NCBI GenBank assembly: GCA_018268605.1
Contig: JAFDWG010000341.1
Coordinates: 1-45,061, forward strand
Direction: 5' to 3'
DNA length: 45,061 nucleotides
Origin: Actinomycetota bacterium
Lineage (GTDB): Bacteria; Actinomycetota; Thermoleophilia; Solirubrobacterales; 70-9
The notes below the pieces were generated by a model. It did no database searches and was not told the DNA's origin. It saw nothing but the letters and a program-made list of their open reading frames with translations. Shown here in pieces: positions 23,009 through 31,603 of this stretch. A program made the translations under genes and the position numbers. Each line of letters starts with the position of its first letter. The stretch's first letter is position 1.

Positions 23009-23809
23009 CTACGCCCCGAGCGCGTGTTCCCGAATCAGCCCCGCGGATCGCTCGGGTTGCTCCCACCAGAACATGTGGCCGACACCCTCGAGGATCTCCA
23101 GGCGGGCGCCGGGGATCAAAGAGGCGATCAGCTCGCCGTTGGCGACCGGGATCATCTTGTCCTCGGTGCCGTGGATGACGAGGGTGGGAGAGGTGATCTC
23201 GGCGAGGCGCGACTGAGTGTCGTGGCCGCCGATCGCGCCGAGTTGGAGCTGGACCGTCTGCTGGCGGGCGGGGAGCGCCTTGGCCATGGCGGTGAAGTCG
23301 GCGAAATGGGCTTCGTCGGCGCGGAAGGTGGGTGAGAGGTTGACCGCGTACATCGCGTTCAGCATCAGGTCGAGGTTGCCGGAGCTCATTGCCTCTAGCA
23401 GCGGCCCGGCGTCCTCGGGCGCGATCAGCGAGGAGCCTGGGCCGCCGGAGTAGGTGCAGCCGAGCGTGAGCGTGCGGATCCGGTCGGGGTGGGCGAGCGC
23501 GAGCTCCTGGGCGACCATGCCGCCCATCGAGATGCCGAGCATGTGGGCGGTCGCGAATTCCGCCGCGTCCATCACCGCGAGTGCGTCGGCGGCCAGCTCG
23601 CCGATCGTGAAATGCCCTTCGACTTCAGCCGAGTTCCCGATGCCGCGGTTGTCGAAGACGACGCAGTCGAAATCCGGGCGCAGATGGGAGAGGAACGGCT
23701 CGCCCCAGCTGACGTGGGTGCCGCTCATCCCTTGGATCAGGAGCAGCGGCTCGCCGGCGCCGGAGCGCTCCCAGAAGATCTCGACCCCCGCGTCCCCCGT
23801 CCTCGACAC
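23009..23809 (-). CDS. Alpha/beta hydrolase
   Basis: 266 residues of the alpha/beta-hydrolase fold. Seen: oxyanion region LLLIQGMSGTHVSWG, FDNRGIGNS, nucleophile elbow MLGISMGGMVAQELAL (Ser in GISMGG), acid region PTLVIHGTEDKMIP and catalytic His in ILEGVGHMFWWEQPE. Closest in style to 3-oxoadipate enol-lactonase or generic esterases; substrate unknown. GTG 23809 is chosen because -10 TACGAT is 6 nt upstream; the much longer open frame to 24034 reads through the promoter and is not likely coding. It is divergent from the secreted Cys-rich protein gene. Confidence 0.88.
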   Translation of the reverse strand: MSRTGDAGVEIFWERSGAGEPLLLIQGMSGTHVSWGEPFLSHLRPDFDCVVFDNRGIGNSAEVEGHFTIGELAADALAVMDAAEFATAHMLGISMGGMVAQELALAHPDRIRTLTLGCTYSGGPGSSLIAPEDAGPLLEAMSSGNLDLMLNAMYAVNLSPTFRADEAHFADFTAMAKALPARQQTVQLQLGAIGGHDTQSRLAEITSPTLVIHGTEDKMIPVANGELIASLIPGARLEILEGVGHMFWWEQPERSAGLIREHALGA

Positions 23810-23994
23810 GGCGGCATCGTATCCGGAAAGCCGGCTGTCCGGCCAGTCACGTCGACACGAACGGCCCCCGCCACGGGCGGGTTTTCGACCCATCCATAAA
23901 TTTCCGGTAAATCTCGGAGGTAGGCTGGGCGCAAGTGTCCAGACCCGCCTCGGAGCTTGCCGTCCGGTGGCACAGTCCAGAAAAGGAGTCCCCC

Positions 23995-24336
23995 GTGAGA
24001 TTGAAACGCATGTTCTGCGCGCTTCTCGCCGCATTCGTCCTGCTCGCCACCGTCGCGATGCCGGTCGCCGCGGCGGTCAAGCTGCCCGTGAGCACCGCGG
24101 CCGAAAAGGCATTTATCTACGCGAAGCACACCTGCGCCCACGACGTCCACTGCATCAAATACGGCACCACCAACTGCCGCCGCGGCAGCCTGCACGTCGT
24201 CTTCTGTCGCATGTACGTGGAACGCGCCACCCCAGGCCAGGGCCGCTACGCCTGCCGAAAATACGTCCGAGTGGTCCTAGATCCGATCACCTACAAGATC
24301 CTCGTCACCGGCACTTCCAACTGGGACTGCCACTGA
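23995..24336 (+). CDS. Secreted cysteine-rich small protein, unknown function
   Basis: 113 residues from GTG 23995 with a good AAAAGGAG Shine-Dalgarno upstream. Signal peptide: positive RLKR, hydrophobic MFCALLAAFVLLATVA, cleavage near PVAAA. The mature 85 residues hold six Cys (HTCAHDVHC, TNCRRG, VFCRMY, YACRKY, WDCH), enough for three disulfides, and many basic residues. No known family. Size, export and Cys spacing suggest a small extracellular or envelope protein; function is not inferable. Confidence 0.8.
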   Translation: MRLKRMFCALLAAFVLLATVAMPVAAAVKLPVSTAAEKAFIYAKHTCAHDVHCIKYGTTNCRRGSLHVVFCRMYVERATPGQGRYACRKYVRVVLDPITYKILVTGTSNWDCH

Positions 24337-24365
24337 AGCCCGCTTAGGCGCGACAATGGCGCCCC

Positions 24366-24439
24366 GCCCCCGTAGCTCAGCTGGATAGAGCACCGGACTT
24401 CTAATCCGACGGTCGCAGGTTCGAATCCTGCCGGGGGCG
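24366..24439 (+). tRNA. tRNA-Arg(TCT)
   Basis: A 74-nt cloverleaf: GCCCCCG acceptor pairs with CGGGGGC (24432-24438), D-arm GCTCAGCTGGATAGAGC, anticodon stem CCGGA/TCCG with loop CTTCTAA (anticodon TCT), T-arm GCAGGTTCGAATCCTGC, discriminator G. CCA is not encoded. Confidence 0.97.
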
Positions 24440-24812
24440 TCGAATGTGGCGTGGTCGAATCGTAGGTTGAGAAAGGACGGGTGGATCGCCGAGTGGCTGA
24501 TCATCCCGCTCCGCGGAGGTCAGCCGCGGCTTGTCCTCGAAGGAGGGAGACGAGGAAGGTCGCACCATTGAGCGCGCCCAGCCGGCCGTAGGGCTCGCCG
24601 GAGTTGCCACACGCGACTTCGATCGGGATGAGGGCGAGCATGGCGAGCCGCGCCGCCGGCGTCGTGGCCTAATGGCTGGATCCACCGATTACGTGGACGG
24701 CCCGCAGATCTCTACGGTGTTATGTGGCAGGGACGATTGAACATTTGATGCGATTCTAGTATTGCTTCCGGTCGGCGCGTTTCAGGAGTTTCGATAGACG
24801 GGGGTAGTTCGA
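24440..24812. other. Gene-poor stretch after tRNA-Arg with a possible gene remnant
   Basis: About 370 bp with lower GC near 24710-24800. On the minus strand a frame through about 24500-24680 reads MLALIPIEVACGNSGEPYG and LGALNGATFLVSLLRG, protein-like but without promoter or ribosome site and flanked by a stop, so probably a leftover of a membrane protein gene. Nothing else is recognised. The position directly 3' of a tRNA would suit an old integration site, but no attachment repeat of the tRNA end was found. Confidence 0.35.
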
Positions 24813-27662
24813 GTGAGCGCATGGGCCCGTGGTGGCAGCGCGGAATCGCGGTGGGTGGTTGCCCGCCTTTCGCCGAGGATCGGACGGGCGTCAGCGCGAC
24901 GGCCGCGACGCTCGGTTCTTGGCCTGGTGCTCGCGCTGACTCTCCTCCTGGCGATCGCAGGAGGGTCGGCTACCGCCGATGCCGCCATGTATTGGGGTGG
25001 AACGATCAAGGGGGCGACCTATGGCGAGCCGGGCGATGCACCCGGCGATCCCTCGGTCCTCGAAGCCTTCGAGCACCATGCCGGGAAGAAGGTGACCTTC
25101 ATCAACACCGGCCAGGAATGGGCCTCGTTCGACCGCGGGACGATGCAGGAGGTGATCGAAGCGGGCGCCCTCCCGCTGGTGACGATGGGCTTGCCACCGG
25201 GCATCACGTTGGCCGAAGTCGCGGAAGGAAAGCAGGATGCCCAGATCGCGGCCTGGGCGCGGGCGGCGAGGGAATGGGGCTATCCGTTCCTCTTCCGGCC
25301 CTGGTGGGAGGTCAACGGCGACTGGTACCGGTGGGGCCGCAGTCCCGACTACGTCGCAGCCTGGCGACAGTTCCACGACATCGTCGTCCGCGAAGGGGCG
25401 ACCAATGTCACCTGGGCCTGGGTAGTCGACGCCGTCTGGTCGGACCCGGCCTCCGACCCGACCCCCTATTACCCGGGTGACCAATACGTGGACTGGGTGG
25501 GTATGGACGCCTACAACTGGGGGAGGAACCCCCTGCAGCCCGATCGCTGGGCGACGCCCGAGCAGGTCGTCGACCCGACCCTGAAAATGCTCGAAGGGAT
25601 CGCGCCCGGCAAGCCGGTGTGCATCTGCGAGCAGGCCTCGACCGAGATCGGGGGCGACAAGCCCAGCTGGATCACGGAAATGCTCTCCACCTACCTGCCC
25701 GACCATCCGAGCATCAAGGCCTATCTGTGGTTCAACTGGGACATCGCGCAGGGGTCCGGCCGATGGGACTGGCCGATCGAGTCATCCACCTCCTCTGAAC
25801 AGGCCTTCCGCGACGCGATCCAGAGCAGCACCTACCTGTCCCGCCTGCCGCAACTGACGAAGCTCGAGAAGGTGCCGATCCCGCCTCTATCAGGGCCACC
25901 CGAACCGCTCGGCCCCGCGCCGCCGTCCACCTTGCCGGGGAACGGAGGTTGGTCCGGGACCTTGGAGACGTCGGAGGCCGGCGGGGACGCCCGGGAACCG
26001 GATGCATCGATCGGGCCGGACGGGCTCGGCACCTTGGTCTGGGATCAGTTCGACGGCAGCGGGTATGTCGTCCGGTCTCGCCGGGTCGGCCCGGGCGGGT
26101 CCTCGCTCGGGCCCGTGACGACGCTCTCGCCGCCGGGCCACGACGCGTTCCGCCCGCAGGTCTCGGTCGGGGCCGACGGGACCGCGACGGTGGCCTGGGT
26201 GCAGTACGAAGGCGCGACATCGGCGATCTACGAGCGACGGATCGAACCGGGAGGGACCCCGGAGCCCGAAGGCCACCGCCTCTCGGCGACCGCGCAGTCG
26301 GCCGACCAGGTCCAGGTGGGGAGCCGTCCGGATGGCGGCGCGGTTGTCGTCTGGGAGCGCTACAACGGTAACCGGACCGAAGTCCAGTCGAGCGAGATCT
26401 CCGCCGCGGGGGTGCCCGCGGCCGTCTCTGCGGACCTGTCGGATGGATCCCAGAACGCGGTCGAGCCGCAGGTCGCGGTCGAGCCGGACGGCAGTGCGAT
26501 CGTCGTCTGGACCCGCTACGACGGTGCCGATCAGGTCGTCCAGGGGCGGCGGGTGAAGGCGACCGGTACGCCCGACCCGACCACGTTCGACCTCTCCGAA
26601 TCCGGCGAGGACGCGATCGAACCGGCGCTCGCGATAGGACCCGACGGCTCGGCCACGGTGGCCTGGGTTCGATCGGACGGCACGGACGAGCTCGTCCAGT
26701 CGGCGAAGCTCCTGCCGAGCGGGGCGCCCGCAGGGGTCGTGGAGACCCTCTCGGCGGCGGGGGAGGACGCCGTGGAGCCCGCGGTGGCGGTGTTTCCGTC
26801 CGGCGCTGCGAGCGTGGCGTGGGAGCGGTCCGACGGATCGACCTTCCTCGTCCAAGGCCGACACCTAGGCTCCGAAGGGAGTCCCGACGCGCCGGTCTAC
26901 ACCGCCTCCGAACCGGGAGAGGACGCGCGCGAACCCGAGATCGCGGTCGCGGCCGACGGGCTCGGGACGCTCGCCTGGAGCAGTTCGGACGGTGCGGACG
27001 AGGTCGTCGAAGCGCTGCGTCTCGAATCCTCGGGCCGTCTCAGCGGCCCGACGTCGCGGCTTTCGGCTCCTGGCGAGCCCGCCGGGGACCCCATGGTCGC
27101 CGTCGGTCCCGGCGGATATGGGCTCATCGCCTGGCGGCGTTTCGACGGCTCCTTCGACCGGGTCCAGGCGGCGGGATTCACGGAACCGGGACCCGAAGTG
27201 TCACCCCCGGTGCATGGCTCGGCGGGCGAAGGACCGTTGCCGGTCGCAGGACCGACGCCGGCCGCCGGCCCAGGAGACCCCACTAGGAGGCGCCCGCCGT
27301 CGAACAAATTCGCGATCGGCAAGGTGAGGCTCGACCGCAAGGACGGCACCGCCCTTCTGCCTCTGCGTCTACCGAACCCGGGAACGGTCCGGCTGAGCGG
27401 GCATGGGGTGGCCCTCGTATCTCCCGGGATCAACCATCACGCGATCATCGTGCGGCGGGCGGGAACGCTGTCCCTACGCCTCGGTGCAGCGGGATCGAAG
27501 CTGAAGGAGCTCGAGATGTCCGGCCGGACGGAGGTCCGCGTGGTGGTCATCTTCGCGCCCTCGGGTGGATGGCCGCGGACGGAGGTGGATCGGCTCAGCC
27601 TCAGGCGGCGGCCCGATCGGACCCACCCGCGCTCAGGGTCGACGGTGCGGTCGCCGCGATGA
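24813..27662 (+). CDS. Secreted GH26-like glycoside hydrolase with eight tandem repeats
   Basis: 949 residues from GTG 24813. A long basic N-terminus and hydrophobic SVLGLVLALTLLLAIAGG form a signal sequence. Residues 58-345 match family GH26 (beta-mannanase/lichenase type) with FRPWWEVNGDWYRWG (Glu166 as acid/base) and KPVCICEQASTEIGGDKPSW (Glu273 in the nucleophile position). A Pro-rich linker (355-380) leads to eight repeats of about 53 residues (roughly 388-805). Each contains a block like DAVEPQVAVEPDGSAIVVW followed by YDG..VQ.RR, consistent with a beta-propeller. The C-terminal part (about 835-949) is basic. Likely an exported polysaccharide hydrolase with a binding propeller; polymer unknown. 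No promoter match. Confidence 0.82.
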   Translation: MSAWARGGSAESRWVVARLSPRIGRASARRPRRSVLGLVLALTLLLAIAGGSATADAAMYWGGTIKGATYGEPGDAPGDPSVLEAFEHHAGKKVTFINTGQEWASFDRGTMQEVIEAGALPLVTMGLPPGITLAEVAEGKQDAQIAAWARAAREWGYPFLFRPWWEVNGDWYRWGRSPDYVAAWRQFHDIVVREGATNVTWAWVVDAVWSDPASDPTPYYPGDQYVDWVGMDAYNWGRNPLQPDRWATPEQVVDPTLKMLEGIAPGKPVCICEQASTEIGGDKPSWITEMLSTYLPDHPSIKAYLWFNWDIAQGSGRWDWPIESSTSSEQAFRDAIQSSTYLSRLPQLTKLEKVPIPPLSGPPEPLGPAPPSTLPGNGGWSGTLETSEAGGDAREPDASIGPDGLGTLVWDQFDGSGYVVRSRRVGPGGSSLGPVTTLSPPGHDAFRPQVSVGADGTATVAWVQYEGATSAIYERRIEPGGTPEPEGHRLSATAQSADQVQVGSRPDGGAVVVWERYNGNRTEVQSSEISAAGVPAAVSADLSDGSQNAVEPQVAVEPDGSAIVVWTRYDGADQVVQGRRVKATGTPDPTTFDLSESGEDAIEPALAIGPDGSATVAWVRSDGTDELVQSAKLLPSGAPAGVVETLSAAGEDAVEPAVAVFPSGAASVAWERSDGSTFLVQGRHLGSEGSPDAPVYTASEPGEDAREPEIAVAADGLGTLAWSSSDGADEVVEALRLESSGRLSGPTSRLSAPGEPAGDPMVAVGPGGYGLIAWRRFDGSFDRVQAAGFTEPGPEVSPPVHGSAGEGPLPVAGPTPAAGPGDPTRRRPPSNKFAIGKVRLDRKDGTALLPLRLPNPGTVRLSGHGVALVSPGINHHAIIVRRAGTLSLRLGAAGSKLKELEMSGRTEVRVVVIFAPSGGWPRTEVDRLSLRRRPDRTHPRSGSTVRSPR

Positions 27663-27830
27663 CCGACGTTCCTCAAAGGCTGCCCGGCGGATTGGGCAAC
27701 GGGGGGCGGGTCGTGCGCGTCGGCGACACCGTGCGCCGACATAGCGGACCTCACTCGGACGGAGCTCGAGCGCCGTTACGCGACCGGGGAGATCTCCAAC
27801 GCGGTCGTCGCCCGGGAGCAGGCTCCGTGA
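27659..27830 (+). pseudogene. Phosphotransferase (APH-like) N-terminal fragment and an unrelated 3' gene end
   Basis: The ATG at 27659 overlaps the GH26-like stop. The first 35 codons, RLPGGLGNGGRVVRVGDTVRR, read like the N-terminus of actinobacterial aminoglycoside-phosphotransferase-like kinases (quoted in part: VVRVGDTVRR). After about base 27755 similarity ends. A different frame takes over, reading DLTRTELERRYATGEISNAV and stopping at 27830, which looks like the C-terminus of another gene. Such abrupt frame changes fit broken gene debris. Identification of the kinase piece is moderate; the second piece is not recognised. Confidence 0.45.
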
Positions 27831-28077
27831 CGTGGACCTTCGCTGCCGAGGAGTTCCGCCGCCGGCACGGGTTCGTCGCCGTCTCCGGGACCGAGATCGA
27901 CCTCGATGCCGCCGGGGTCCCGACGGGAGCGGTGAAGCGCCACTTCGACGAGTGGGACAAGCTGACGTTTGTGGCGTCTTACTGCGACGCGCGAGGTGGC
28001 ATGGGTCGCGATCGATACCACGGACCTGACCGACATCCTCGCCCTCATCCCATGGGGATGGCGCCCGGCCTTGCTGC
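27827..28077 (+). pseudogene. Possible frameshifted gene fragment
   Basis: A GTG at 27827 overlapping the previous stop begins TWTFAAEEFRRRHGFVAVSG then DAAGVPTGAVKRHFDEWDKL. Near 27990 the protein-like signal shifts to the next frame, reading VAIDTTDLTDILALIPWGW. A one-base change around CGCGAGGTGG would join them. No start signal beyond the overlap, no family recognised. It runs into the convergent methyltransferase gene. Confidence 0.35.
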
Positions 28078-28845
28078 TCAGCCGCGCTTGCGGGCGCGCC
28101 AGACTTCCTCGCAGGGGAAGCGCCGCGCCCACTCGAGGGTGATGCTCGGGGAGTGGGTCGTCGCGTCGGCCGGCGGGCGGACTTCGATCATCTCCTCCAC
28201 CTCGAAGCCGCAGTCGCGCAGCAGGGCGATCATCTTCCCCGGCGGGAGGTGGAATTCGACCGAGTCCTCGCCGGGCCACTCGACCCTGTGCATGCCGAAG
28301 AGCGGGCGCAGGAGATGGTCTCCGGCGGGGACGGTCTCGTCGTCGGGGCCGCAGAGGATGGTGAAGATCGAGCTGCAGAGGAAGACCAGTTCGCCGCCAG
28401 GGCGCAGGAGGCGGGCCGCCTCGGGGATCCAGCGGTAGGGGTCGCACCAGATGCTCGCGCCGTACTCGGAGATCGCGAGGTCGAAGGAGCCGTCGGGGTA
28501 GGGCACCTCCTCGGCGTTGCCGTGGAGGACCGGGAACTCGAGCCCGAACTCCGCCTGGAAGGCTTGCGCCGTCTCCAGCTGCTTGGCGGAATTGTCGATG
28601 CCGACGGGGCGGGCACCGCGCCGGGCGAGCCAGGCGGAGACGTAGGCGGTGCCGCAGCCGAGCTCGATCGCGTCGCGGCCCGCGAGGGCCGCGGGGAAGA
28701 GGCCGACTTCCGACTCGGGGACGGAGAAGATCCCCCAGAGCGGTTCCTCGCTCTCCCAGTTGCGACGCCCCGACTCGACGAACTTGTCCGCCAGCACGTC
28801 CCAGAAGGCGCGGTTGGTCGCGACGTGCTCGGGGAGCTCGGCCAC
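28078..28845 (-). CDS. SAM-dependent methyltransferase
   Basis: 255 residues of the class I Methyltransf_11 type. SAM-binding motif I is DAIELGCGTAYVSAWLARRG, with GIDNSAKQLETAQ at the acidic end of strand 2, HGNAEEVPYPDGSFDLAISEYG (here NAEEVPYPDGSFDLAISE) and RLLRPGGELVFLCSS. The target cannot be read. GTG 28845 is supported by -10 TAGGTT 6 nt upstream. It is divergent from the methionine aminopeptidase remnant. Confidence 0.92.
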   Translation of the reverse strand: MAELPEHVATNRAFWDVLADKFVESGRRNWESEEPLWGIFSVPESEVGLFPAALAGRDAIELGCGTAYVSAWLARRGARPVGIDNSAKQLETAQAFQAEFGLEFPVLHGNAEEVPYPDGSFDLAISEYGASIWCDPYRWIPEAARLLRPGGELVFLCSSIFTILCGPDDETVPAGDHLLRPLFGMHRVEWPGEDSVEFHLPPGKMIALLRDCGFEVEEMIEVRPPADATTHSPSITLEWARRFPCEEVWRARKRG

Positions 28846-28914
28846 GCCACGAACCTAGCGCCGCCGCCGACAGGGCGTAGCCTGGGTCGCAAGTCGATAG
28901 AGACCGACGCCTGC

Positions 28915-29187
28915 GTGTCGGTTCCGGTCGGGGAGGTCGACCCGACCCGCCTCGACCTGCTCGCCACGGGCGAGGACGCGCTCCGCCAGGCGTTGGCGAC
29001 CGCCCGCGCCGGGACGCCGATCAACGCGATCGGCCGCGCGATCGAGCCGATCATCGCCGCCGGCCTCGGCGAGGTCGGCGAGGCCGACGACGGCTGGACT
29101 TACAAGACGGTCGACGGGTCCTGCTCGGCGCACTTCGAGCACACGCTCGTCGTCACCGAGGACGCGCCGCTTCTCCTCACCGCCTGA
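28915..29187 (+). pseudogene. Methionine aminopeptidase remnant with internal deletion
   Basis: The frame reads VPVGEVDPTRLDLLATGEDA, ALRQALATARAGTPINAIGR, then AIEPIIAAGLGEVGEADDGW and YKTVDGSCSAHFEHTLVVTE. These match two parts of type I MetAP: the helix after the second metal Asp, and the C-terminal IEP...DGW..KT.D.S.SA..EHT.VVT segment. About 45 residues between them (with the GHGIG His) are missing, and the N-terminal half with the two metal Asp is absent. Only the two Glu ligands remain, so it cannot be an active peptidase. The open frame extends upstream to AAG 28891 without a start; a TAGCCT box lies 7 nt before that AAG. Confidence 0.65.
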
Positions 29188-31543
29188 GGCCGGCGATCGC
29201 GGGCTGCATCTCGGCGCCCGCGACCTCGCGGGCGATTTGCCTGGCGAAGGCGATGATGGTCATCATCGGGTTGACGCCGAGGGCGGTCGGGAAGAGCGAG
29301 GCGTCGGCGACGTAGAGGCCTGCGGTGCCGTGGAGTGAGCCGTCGGGCGCGCAGGCGCCTTCGCGGGGGTCGGTGGCGATGCGGGCCGTGCCCATCGGGT
29401 GGAAGCCCTCGAGGCGGAGCTCGGAGGGCTTGAAGGTCGTCGCCTCGAAGGCAGGCAGGTCGCCGGGGCGGAGGACCGGGACGCGGGCGAGGTTCGGGTA
29501 GACCTCGACGGCGCCGGCGGCGAGGTGGACTTCGGCGGCGCGGGCGATGCCGTAGGCGGCACGGGCGGCGTCCTCGCGGGTGAGTTCGTAGGACATGCGG
29601 ACGCCCCCCGAGCCGAGGCGGACGCGGCCCTCGGAGCGGTCGGTCAGCTGGACCCCGATCGAGGCGATGTTGCGGAGGCCGAGTAGGGCGCGCTGATGCT
29701 CGGCGCCGGAGCCCGCCAGCCAGGCGCCGCCGAAGGCGGGCGGGGTGAAGGTCGCCTCGAGGAGGACGCCGCGCGACTCCCACTCGTCGAGGTAGTAGCT
29801 CTGCATCACCCCGTCCCAGCCGCGGACCTCCTCCTCGTAGCGGGCGCCGACCCAGCAGGCGGGGTGGACGTGGAGATTGCGGCCGACCGCGGCGTTGCCG
29901 AGGCCCGAGCGCAGCAGCAGCTCCGGGGTGCCGAGCGCGCCGCCTGCGGCGATCACGGCGCGCCGGGCGCGGGCTGTGAACGGGCGCGGCGGCCCGTCGT
30001 CGCCGCCCACCTCGCAGGCGACGCCGACCGCGCGGCCATCCTCGACCAGGATCCGGCGCGCTTCGACCCCGGCGCGGACCCGCGCTCCGGCGGCGACCGC
30101 TCGGGGGAGGTAGGAGACGTGCATCCCACGCTTCGCGTCGATCGGGCACCCGAAGGGGCAGGAGCTGCACTGGTCGCAGCTCCCCGCGTTGCGGGCGATC
30201 GGCCCTCCCCCGGCGCCGAGCGCCGCCGCGCCCTCCATCGCGAGCTGTCCGTTTCGTCCCATCGTCGCCGGGTCGAGGGGCGTGACGCGAAGGGTCTCCT
30301 CGGCCTCGGCGAAGGCGGCGTCGAGCTCCCCCGCCCAGCCGATGCCGAAGCGCCGCTGCCAGTCGGCCAGGACCGCCTCGGGCGCGCGGAAGCAGGTGCC
30401 GGAGTTGACGACGGTGGTGCCGCCGACCACTCGTCCCACGGGGACGACGATCGGCGGGCGCCCGGCGGCGACGGTGAGCCCGGCGCCGCGATAGAGGCCC
30501 TTGATGGCGTCGAGGCGGTCGGCCGGGTAGGTGCCACGTTCGTAGTGCGCGCCTGCCTCGAGGACGATCGCGTCGAGGCCCGCCTCGGCCAGCGTCGCCG
30601 CCGCGACCGCGCCACCCGCGCCGGAGCCGACGATCACCACGTCGGCTTCCTCTCCCTCACCGGGAGGCCTCGTGTCGCCGAGGGTCCCGGTGGGCTCGGG
30701 GACGCCGCCGCCGGCGAGCGCGCAGCGGATCTCGTTGCCGATCTTCGCCTCGACCTCGGGCGCGACCGCGTAGCCGAGGGTCGAGAAGAGCTTCGCCATC
30801 AGGAGCAGATCGTGCTTGAGCGAGAGTCGCGAGCCCTCGAGGCGCTTCAGGACACGTTCGCGCCCGCTTTGGTCGAGGCGGCTGAAACGCCGGGGGAACG
30901 GCAGCCACTCGAAGGCCCGCAGGCCGAGGCGCAGCTGCAGGAGGAAGCTCGGCGGGACCGAGCCGAGGAAGTCGGCGACCGGTTCGGCGACGGTGACCTC
31001 GCGTTCCGCCGCGGGCGCGCCGTCGACGCCGGGCGCCATCGTCGTGGCGATCGCGGCGAGCGTGCGCCGTTCCGGTCCGCCGAGGCCGCGCCCGCCCCGG
31101 CCGACCTCAAAAGGGCGGCGGTCTATCCGTCCTACGAGCGTCCAGAGCCAGATCGAGAGCGCGATCAGCGAGCCGTCGACGAGGAAGCCGAGCAGGTACG
31201 CGAACACCTGGCCCTGGACCAGGAAGAAGGCCAGCGAGGTGAGCGAGGAGGCGGCCTTGCCGGCGGCGAGGAGGAGGATCAGCGGGCGGAAGCGGACGAC
31301 GTCGGCCTGGGCGACCAGGCAGATGCCGGTGATCACCGCCATGTAGGCGAAGCCGAGCGAGAGCCACATGTACTCCTGCGTGTGGGGAGCCCGATTGTGG
31401 TTCCCGAGGAATTCGCCGATGTCGGAGATGACGTCCAGCGTCGGGCTCGGCACGAAGAGGTAGAGCAGGCCGACCACTGCGAAGCAGACCGCGAGCACGC
31501 GCAGCCCGAAGACGACGAATCTCTCGGCGGCCTCTCCCTGCAC
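29177..31543 (-). CDS. Membrane-anchored GMC-family FAD oxidoreductase with Cys cluster
   Basis: 788 residues. Residues 1-145 hold about four membrane helices. Residues 185-285 resemble the small-subunit or gluconate-dehydrogenase-subunit-3-like helical region (FLGSVPPSFLLQLRLG, MAKLFSTLGYAVAPEVEAKIG in pieces). From about 305 a GMC oxidoreductase follows with DVVIVGSGAGGAVAAATLAE (FAD), GGTTVVNSGTCFRAP, and the C-terminal FHPMGTARIA and GVNPMMTIIAFARQI. SCDQCSSCPFGCPIDAK gives C-x2-C-x2-C-x3-C, as in long-chain alcohol oxidases. It probably oxidises a lipid-like alcohol at the membrane. GTG 31543 has -10 TAGGCT 6 nt upstream. Its 3' end overlaps the MetAP remnant by 11 bp. Confidence 0.88.
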   Translation of the reverse strand: MQGEAAERFVVFGLRVLAVCFAVVGLLYLFVPSPTLDVISDIGEFLGNHNRAPHTQEYMWLSLGFAYMAVITGICLVAQADVVRFRPLILLLAAGKAASSLTSLAFFLVQGQVFAYLLGFLVDGSLIALSIWLWTLVGRIDRRPFEVGRGGRGLGGPERRTLAAIATTMAPGVDGAPAAEREVTVAEPVADFLGSVPPSFLLQLRLGLRAFEWLPFPRRFSRLDQSGRERVLKRLEGSRLSLKHDLLLMAKLFSTLGYAVAPEVEAKIGNEIRCALAGGGVPEPTGTLGDTRPPGEGEEADVVIVGSGAGGAVAAATLAEAGLDAIVLEAGAHYERGTYPADRLDAIKGLYRGAGLTVAAGRPPIVVPVGRVVGGTTVVNSGTCFRAPEAVLADWQRRFGIGWAGELDAAFAEAEETLRVTPLDPATMGRNGQLAMEGAAALGAGGGPIARNAGSCDQCSSCPFGCPIDAKRGMHVSYLPRAVAAGARVRAGVEARRILVEDGRAVGVACEVGGDDGPPRPFTARARRAVIAAGGALGTPELLLRSGLGNAAVGRNLHVHPACWVGARYEEEVRGWDGVMQSYYLDEWESRGVLLEATFTPPAFGGAWLAGSGAEHQRALLGLRNIASIGVQLTDRSEGRVRLGSGGVRMSYELTREDAARAAYGIARAAEVHLAAGAVEVYPNLARVPVLRPGDLPAFEATTFKPSELRLEGFHPMGTARIATDPREGACAPDGSLHGTAGLYVADASLFPTALGVNPMMTIIAFARQIAREVAGAEMQPAIAGLRR

Positions 31544-31603
31544 GTCGCCAGCCTAACTGGCCGGCCGGCCAATTGCGAGGCGTTCCCGGTTAGGGTGGGG
31601 GTC

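Noticed and set aside
24440-24812. A tRNA-Arg attachment site of an integrative element
   Set aside because: No integrase and no direct copy of the tRNA 3' end were found within the window.
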